NCBI GenBank assembly: GCA_964019695.1
Contig: OZ026520.1
Coordinates: 27,810,120-27,874,119 of the forward strand
DNA length: 64,000 nucleotides
From: Loripinus fragilis
Lineage: Eukaryota > Mollusca > Bivalvia > Lucinida > Lucinidae
Direction of reading: 5' to 3'
Of the stretch, positions 52,401 to 61,400 are shown piece after piece (within the stretch, counting starts at the first letter, position 1; every line of letters begins with the position of its first letter). The translations under genes were made by a program, and so were the position numbers. The notes below the pieces were generated by a model, which made no database searches, was not told the DNA's origin, and saw only the letters and a program-made list of their open reading frames with translations.

Positions 52401-55400
52401 AATCTGTTTGGGCCAAAAACTTCGGACCTTTTGGAGAAATTGGCACTCATTTTCCTGTACAACCTTCATCGCGATCACATTTTCCTAACATTGAAAGTAA
52501 AAAAGTCATCGCCGAAAATCAATGTGAAAAACATAAAAACTAATGTTTAACACAAAAAAATATTCAAAATATTAGTGAGTACTGGAACTCACAAAAATTA
52601 AAAAAAAATACAAATCCCAAAAACTAAGGAAATCTTATGTGAAAATCTAGCGCAACTCACAGGTAAATACTAACACTGATCAAACCAGTTTGAAGAATCC
52701 ATTTGTAGTATAAAATAGTTAAACAAAAAGTGCATGCTAATCTGATTAAAGCATTTTATGAAAATAGTTGGTTGATTTGATTCTTTACATCCCAGTCAAC
52801 AATCTTTCAGTTATGTTGGGACGGGTCTTCCTGGGTTGAACCAGTACTAAGCAAGGATAAATGTGTCTTGCTCAAGGACTCAATGCAGTGGCGCCGGTGA
52901 GGCTCCAACCCGCGGCCATTTGGTCTTGAGTCAAGCACACTACCACTGAGCCCCTGCGCTCCCTATTTTATGAGAATAGTAAGTATAAATACAGTGCAGT
53001 CCCTTTATAACATTACGTTTGGGGTCCATAGGAATGGACTGCGGTATATTTGAATCATGTTATAAAGTGACAATTTCATATAGGAATTGTAGGAAAATGA
53101 CCATTTTATGGTCATTTTCTTATAATTCCTATATAAAATTTCATAAAAACAAGGAGCCACAACATGACCATGTTATATCCAAATCTGTGTTATAATGAGG
53201 TGTGTTATAAAGGAACTGTACTGTAGTCAGAAATCAAGAATGTTGATCATAGGTTGGATTGTTGTTTTTTTTCAGTGTTGATAAAATGGGAGTACTTGTT
53301 AACCATGTGTTGAAGATAAGGGCTAAATTTAATGAAGATCGCAAGAAACCCTCACTAAACTTCAATGATGAACAGATACATAAATTTGACAAGTAAGTCT
53401 CTTTAACTGTTTACCCAGTCTTAAGCTTTTTTTCCTTAACGCATGCCTTAATGCTCATGCATTTACCAAGAAATAAATATAAAACGCTGGAAAATGAACA
53501 CCTGATTTTACTACAGCATTAGAGACTGTGCCTTTTGATTTCAATGGAAATTTTGATTTTTTTCAAAAGTAAACAATGGATAATTTGTTAAACAAGTGTT
53601 CAATATTAATGATAATGGAAATGTTTTTTTGTGAGTGATTTTATGAGAGTGATAAAAATTAAGTTGCTTAGATATCTATGCACAAAGCTGCTTGAATCCA
53701 TTGACAAATTAGCAAAAATCCATGTTCAAATCATGAGGTTCATGTGCTGTTTAAACATAGGTTTTAATTTGACATTTCTAAATATGAGTCCTGATTTGTT
53801 AAAAAGTTTACAAACTCATGTCATTTTGTATAGCAATAATGTAAGGTAAATCATATATTAATGATTTAACAGCCTTTTCATTGCCATTTTCAGATAAAAT
53901 GCATAAATAATAGCTACACATTAAATTTTGCTTCATTGCTGTAACACTTGGCAGGTTCTGAAGAAGCTGTTTAGACTTAAGGTGTTGGATTAAGGACTAG
54001 TGGGTTTGTTTTCAAACAGCTTTCTAGGGCGACCAGGCAAAATGATAATGCATGAAAAATTATGTATGCATTTATGAAGTTATAGGTATTAACTGCCGGT
54101 TGTTGCCATTAGCAGCAGTTAACATGCTCTGCTACACAAACAGCTTGTATATAATCCTAGTGACACCCAAAGTTAAATACCATAGCCTTTAATTGAATTT
54201 TGTATTTTAGGAACAAGCTGAGTGAATGGTGTATTAAGGTGAAATCTCTGTTTCATGATCACTGTTTCACAAGAGCCAGACAACAATATAGACAGTTCTT
54301 AGCCTGGTATAGGTAAGTTATTGTAGGAACAAGCTGAGTGAATGGTGTATTAAGATGAAATCTCTGTTTCATGATCACTGTTTCACAAGAGCTAGACAAC
54401 AGTATAGACAGTTCTCAGCCTGGTATAGGTAAGTTATTATAGGAACAAGCTGAGTGAATGGTGTATTAAGATGAAATCTCTGTTTCATGATCACTGCTTT
54501 ACAAGAGCCAGACAACAATATAGACAGTTCTTAGCCTGGTATAGGTAAGTTATTATAGGAACAAACTGAGTGAATGGTGTATTAAGATGAAATCTCTGTT
54601 TCATGATCACTGCTTCACAAGAGCCAGACAACAATATAGACAGTTCTCAGCCTGGTATAGGTAAGTTATTGTAGGAACAAGCTGAGTGAATGGTGTATTA
54701 AGATGAAATCTCTGTTTCATGATCACTGCTTTACAAGAGCTAGACAACAGTATAGACAGTTCTTAGCCTGGTATAGGTAAGTTATTGTAGGAACAAGCTG
54801 AGTGAATGGTGTATTAAGGTGAAATCTCTGTTTCATGATCACTGCTTTACAAGAGCCAGACAACAGTATAGACAGTTCTTAGCCTGGTATAGGTAAGTTA
54901 TTGTAGGAACAAGCTGAGTGAATGGTGTATTAAGGTGATATCTCTGTTTCATGATCACTGCTTCACAAGAGCAAGACAACAGTATAGACAGTTCTTAGCC
55001 TGGTATAGGTAAGTTATTGTAGGAACAAGCTGAGTGAATGGTGTATAAAGGTGAAATCTCTGTTTTATGATCTCTGTTTCATGAGAGCCAGGCAACAGTA
55101 TAGACAGCTCTTAGCCTGGTATAGAAAAGTTATTGTAGGAACAAGTTGAGTGAATGGTGTATTAAGGTGAAATCTCTGTTTCATGATTACTATTTCACAA
55201 GAGCCAGGCAACAGTATAGACAGTTCTTAGCCTGGTATAGGTTAGTTATTGTAGGAACAAGCTGAGTGAATGGTGTATTAAGGTGAAATCTCTGTTTCAT
55301 GATCACTGCTTTACAAGAGCCAGACAACAGTATAGACAGTTCTCAGCCTGGTATAGGTAAGTTATTGTAGGAACAAGCTGAGTGAATGGTGTATTAAGGT

Positions 55401-58400
55401 GAAATCTCTGTTTCATGATCACTGCTTTACAAGAGCCAGACAACAGTATAGACAGTTCTCAGCCTGGTATAGGTAAGTTATTGTAGGAACAAGCTGAGTG
55501 AATGGTGTATTAAGGTGAAATCTCTGTTTCATGATCACTGCTTTACAAGAGCCAGACAACAGTATAGACAGTTCTCAGCCTGGTATAGGTAAGTTATTGT
55601 AGGAACAAGCTGAGTGAATGGTGTATTAAGGTGAAATCTCTGTTTCATGATCACTGTTTTACAAGAGCCAGACAACAGCATAGACAGTTCTTAGCCTGGT
55701 ATAGGTAAGTTATTATAGGAACAAGCTGAGTGAATGGTGTATTAAGGTGAAATCTCTGTTTCATGATCACTGCTTTACAAGAGCCAGACAACAATATAGA
55801 CAGTTCTTAGCCTGGTATAGGTAAGTTATTGTAGGAACAAGCTGAGTGAATGGTGTATTAAGGTGAAATCTCTGTTTCATGATCACTGTTTTACAAGAGC
55901 TAGACAACAATATAGACAGTTCTCAGCCTGGTATAGGTAAGTTATTGTAGGAACAAGCTGAGTGAATGGTGTATTAAGGTGAAATCTCTGTTTCATGATC
56001 ACTGCTTTACAAGAGCCAGACAACAGTATAGACAGTTCTCAGCCTGGTATAGGTAAGTTATTGTAGGAACAAGCTGAGTGAATGGTGTATTAAGGTGAAA
56101 TCTCTGTTTCATGATCACTGTTTTACAAGAGCTAGACAACAGTATAGACAGTTCTTAGCCTGGTATAGGTAAGTTATTGTAGGAACAAGCTGAGTGAATG
56201 GTGTATTAAGGTGAAATCTCTGTTTCATGAGAGCCAGACAACAGTATAGACAGTTCTTAGCCTGGTATAGGTAGGTTATTGTAGGAACAAGCTGAGTGAA
56301 TGGTGTATTAAGGTGAAATCTCTGTTTCACAAGAGCCAGACAACAGTATAGACAGTTCTTAGCCTGGTATAGGTAGGTTATTGTAGGAACAAGCTGAGTG
56401 AATGGTGTATTAAGGTGAAATCTCTGTTTCATGAGAGCCAGACAACAGTATAGACAGTTCTTAGCCTGGTATAGGTAGGTTATTGTAGGAACAAGCTGAG
56501 TGAATGGTGTATTAAGGTGAAATCTCTGTTTCACAAGAGCCAGACAACAGTATAGACAGTTCTTAGCCTGGTATAGGTAAGTTATTATAGGAACAAGCTG
56601 AGTGAATGGTGTATTAAGGTGAAATCTCTGTTTCATGATCACTGCTTTACAAGAGCCAGACAACAGTATAGACAGTTCTAAGCCTGGTATAGGTAAGTTA
56701 TTATAGGAACAAACTGAGTGAATGGTGTATTAAGATGAAATCTCTGTTTCATGATCACTGCTTTACAAGAGCCAGACAACAGTATAGACAGTTCTAAGCC
56801 TGGTATAGGTAAGTTATTATAGGAACAAACTGAGTGAATGGTGTATTAAGATGAAATCTCTGTTTCATGATCACTGTTTCACAAGAGCTAGACAACAGTA
56901 TAGACAGTTCTCAGCCTGGTATAGGTAAGTTATTGTAGGAACAAGCTGAGTGAATGGTGTATTAAGGTGAAATCTCTGTTTCATGATTACTATTTCACAA
57001 GAGCAAGACAACAGTATAGACAGTTCTCAGCCTGGTATAGGTAAGTTATTGTAGGAACAAGCTGAGTGAATGGTGTATTAAGGTGAAATCTCTGTTTCAT
57101 GATCACTGCTTCACAAGAGCAAGACAACAGTATAGACAGTTTTTAGCCTGGTATAGGTAAGTTAAATTGATAGTGTATTAGAAGATTTACTACACATCAC
57201 CAAAAAGTCATGGAAAATGAACAGTTTTAAGTTCATGGAATTATGAGCACTGTTAGAAAAAATATAGGCAATGTAAGGGAATTTGAAAATAATGAGATTC
57301 AAGGCCATATTAACAATGAATCAAATTATCCAACTAATAAGTTGAAAGCATTGTGTCCAGATATGATACTCAAGTATTTAGAATTTCTTTCTGTAAATGT
57401 TCCAAAATTTTGAAGACTAGTTGTTGGCCAAACAGGTTTAGACAAACAGTACAGACAAAAAGTACAGACCCAGACCAGACTGCTTCTGAAGAAGCAGTCT
57501 GATCAGGTTCTTTCCTGTTTGCTATATTCTGACAAGCATTTTGTGAATGCCAGCCTTGATAACCGACATTTTATTTGAGAACAGAGAGAATAAATGGTTT
57601 GGAATTTTAGAACATTTACAGTATATGCAAGTTTCTAACCAATTTAAAATACTTGACTTAATTGTCTGTTGGATTTAATTCTTTACGTCCAATCAACAAT
57701 CTTTCAATTATAAAGGGACGGGTCTTCCTGGGTTGAACCAGTACTAAGCTAGGATTAATGCGTCTTGCTCAAGGACACAACACAGTGATGCTGGTGAGGC
57801 TCGAACCCGCGGCCCCTCTGTCTGGAGTCAAGCACTCTACCACTTAGCCACTGCACTCCCAAATACTTGACTTAAGTACTGTAGTGTTGGTGTGTATTTC
57901 CTTTTCACTAAAATGCTTATTCAAGAATAAAAATACACTCAGTGGCCATTGTGTTTTTACAACAGTAAAATTAATTTAAGCTCCCCCTTCCCATCCCTCC
58001 CTCCCCAGTGGCTTTTTCTGTTGTTTATTGTTGCTCTCATTGTGGGTTTTTTGTGTTTAATAGGTACTTGTTTTGTCACAGTACCGTGGGATAGTCTGTA
58101 GTGTGTGATTGTGGCATTTCCTGGTCATACACTCTTACTTTTTTCAAATTTTGCCTGAGCATTTTCTGCTTACTTATTCGATAAGAACCCAAATCTCAGG
58201 AGCTGACTAAATTTTCCTTATTCTTTGAAAAGTAATATTCTATAAGTTTTGAAAAGTATTACATTAAAACCTGTGTAAAACCTATTTAAAATGACCACTC
58301 AAAAATAGACAAAACAAAGGTCTTAATGACAATTGGCAACTTATTGAAGGTCAAAAGTATTGAAGAATGCTCCCCTCGGAGCATTCTGTGATACTTTTGA

Positions 58401-61400
58401 CCTGCATTAAGCGATAATTGGTCTTGAAAACCAATTAGGGTCTTTTTTTAGAGTGGTCGTTTTACACAGGTTTTACTGTAAATTAACCCTTTTTATACTG
58501 TTATATTATTCCATACATGCTGATACAATAAGGATGGAATAATCCAGTTTGTAATTAAAGGGGTTGCCAGTCAAAATATTTCAATATATATGATATAGTT
58601 CTGCCCCTGAATATTGTTTTTATCTAAGTTAACAGTGCAAACCCTGATGAAATGCCGCTTTATGCAGCATTTTATTGGGACGTCATTGTTTGCCAAAGTA
58701 CCTGTTTACCTGTATCCAGCATGAAAATGTTTACTACATAGTCACAGCTCCAGACAAGAGTGTGTATTGGAAAACTATTTTCTTTATTTCTCATCCAAAA
58801 CATATGTTGTGGGGACTCAAAAGAACTGTCTCAATGAGACGGATCTTTTGAGCACCCAAAACACATGTTTAAATTCATGGATAAGAAAATAATTACAATT
58901 TCACGCTCATTTCCTTATCTGAACCTATGAAAGTGATTTAATACTTGCAGATCTGCCCAGGAATGTAGAGTTGAATCTGAGAGAGTTGAGAAGAGACTTC
59001 TAGATTTGGCCGAGGAACAAGAAAAACTTGCAGAAACATTGAATGAAGTAGGTTTACTTATCTCCAAATGAAGTTTTTGACACAGGTAGCACAGTGGCTC
59101 AGTGGTAGAGTACTTAACTTGAGACCAAGGGGTCATGGTTTGAGCCTCACTAGCTTCAATGTGTTGTTTCCTTAAGCAAGACACATTTATCCTTGCTTAG
59201 TACTGGTTCAACCCAGGAAGACCCATCCCAACATAACTGAAAAATTGTTGACTGGGGCGTAATGAATCAAATCAAAAACAAAAAAAAAGTTTTTTTACAA
59301 GATGTGTAGAATTAAACCTGAAATAATCCTTGTGGTCCAGCAAAATTATAGTGTTCTCAGGAGTGTAGCCATCTATACCTGTAGGAGATAGAATACTGCA
59401 AAAAGTGGTCTAAAGTTTGGTTTAGCACCATCCCTGTTCTGGTGTCTGAGACAGGGTTCCCACAAGCTCTGGAAATCATGGAAAACCTTAAAAATCACGA
59501 AAAAGATCCATGCATGGAAAAGCCGTGGAATTTGAAAAAAAATGAATAATCATGGAAAAATCATGGAATTTTGTGAAATAGTTTGATGAAACAACCAATA
59601 GCCAGAAAACTAGCTGTCAGACACACAAAACTTCAAGTTTTAATCATTTCAAAATGCATGCATGGTCTACAAGCATGCTTATTTTAATACATTACTGTTG
59701 CTGCATCCTGCATTTATGCTCAATGTGGTGAAGATGCAGCTAAAAGGGGAGGTTGGAGGCCATGCATTGAATAGTCATAGAAATTTCATTGTTGATCATG
59801 GGAAACCATTGAAAACTCATGGAATTGTGTTTTTGGATTTATTTTGGAACCCTGCTGAGATCACTGTCATGCATTTCCCGTAATGTGTGAGTGAATATTT
59901 TCAATGTATTATTATACCATATAACAGTGCCATTTCATGCAGAGTCAAAGCCATATATTTGGCCCATTAAAAAAAAGTCGTAGCAATAGTCATGCAGGTT
60001 ATATGTGCCCTACACAGGATACTTTGTCTAGTTGTGACACATTCTAATGATGAAGACAACTACTCTATGGTTGTTTACACTACATTTCCATATTATTTGC
60101 AGTTGGTTCAGATCTACACTGTTTACAAACAAGGTTAACAACTTTGAAAAAAGTTTATGCTAGCATGGGTGAAAGTTTTTAGGATTAATCCTGAATTTAG
60201 GATTTTGAGGCTGACTTTCCATAGAAAGTCAGCCTCAAAATGCTGAATTAAGGAGATTAGAATAGCTTCTTTGATTAGTTTTCAGATTAACTTAACACAA
60301 TTAATCACTTAAACATTAAATTATCCATTTTTGTAGCCATCATTTGAATGTCAAAAGTTTAGGATTTTGGAAATTTTGAACTTTCATCAATGTGCTAGCA
60401 GTGTTAGTACTTATCAGGCCTTATACAGTAAGTCATTGATGATAGTTTTACAATATAATGAGGAGCTGCCATGGTGTAGTGGATAAACCACTCACCTTGT
60501 AAGCCAAAGGTAGAAGGTTTGATCCCTGTTTTCTCTATCCTATCAGATGAGATGCTAAGCCATGTGACCTTAGCTGTTGGTGGGGTGTAAACATAAAACA
60601 CTCTCAAAATCAATGAAACCTAGTGATTTTCAGCATGCTTTACTGGGCCCCATAGTACAATCGTTATTAAGGCTTATTGCAGATCCAGGTGTTATGATTT
60701 TGATCCCTGCCCTGGAAGTGAAGATTATGAAATATTTTATTTTTGTCATTCTCCTCCTTTTGCTGATTCAAGAAAGGTCAGTGTCAGTTACAAGCGAAAA
60801 TATGTGCACATAGTACTGGTTAACCTCTTAGTCAAGCTTGTCCAGGAAAAAGTATATGGTTTGGCTAACTGACCATCTTGACATGACCATAGCTGTTAAC
60901 TGGGACGTAAAACCACAAACCAAACAAAAAAACATGCTTGAAAGTAACCAGTTTTATTTTATTTTGCAGCAATGTTTGTTGTTTCATGAAAAGATAGATG
61001 AGTTTATAAAACACCTAAAAGATAAAGACAGACCAGGCTCAGGATCTAGGAGTACTGCAGTAGTTTCAAAGAAAGTGTCCAGTGATCTTACTAGTCAGCA
61101 TACTATGAACCTCGTTAGACAACTTGTTAATTGGTAAGTAACATTACAATATTTATTATTCACCATATTTATTTAATTTAGTAACTTTTATTTTTTATCA
61201 ATGACCTCTCATATTAACTGCATTGTTGCATGTTGACCCGATAAACGTTGTCTATCTCACTGCATGTATCTTTATGAGGTCAACATGGCGCTGTACTTTC
61301 TGAATGATGTAGATAATGTTGAGTCAACACGAAAATCAATAATTAGGTCATAAGAGTGAACCTATGGGTAAACTGATAATTACAATACCAGGTGCGCATC

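Noticed and set aside
56115..56663. 182-codon antisense open frame made of 34-residue repeats
   Set aside because: It is the complement of the exon-14 array where four 102-bp units happen to be a multiple of three. No independent coding signal.
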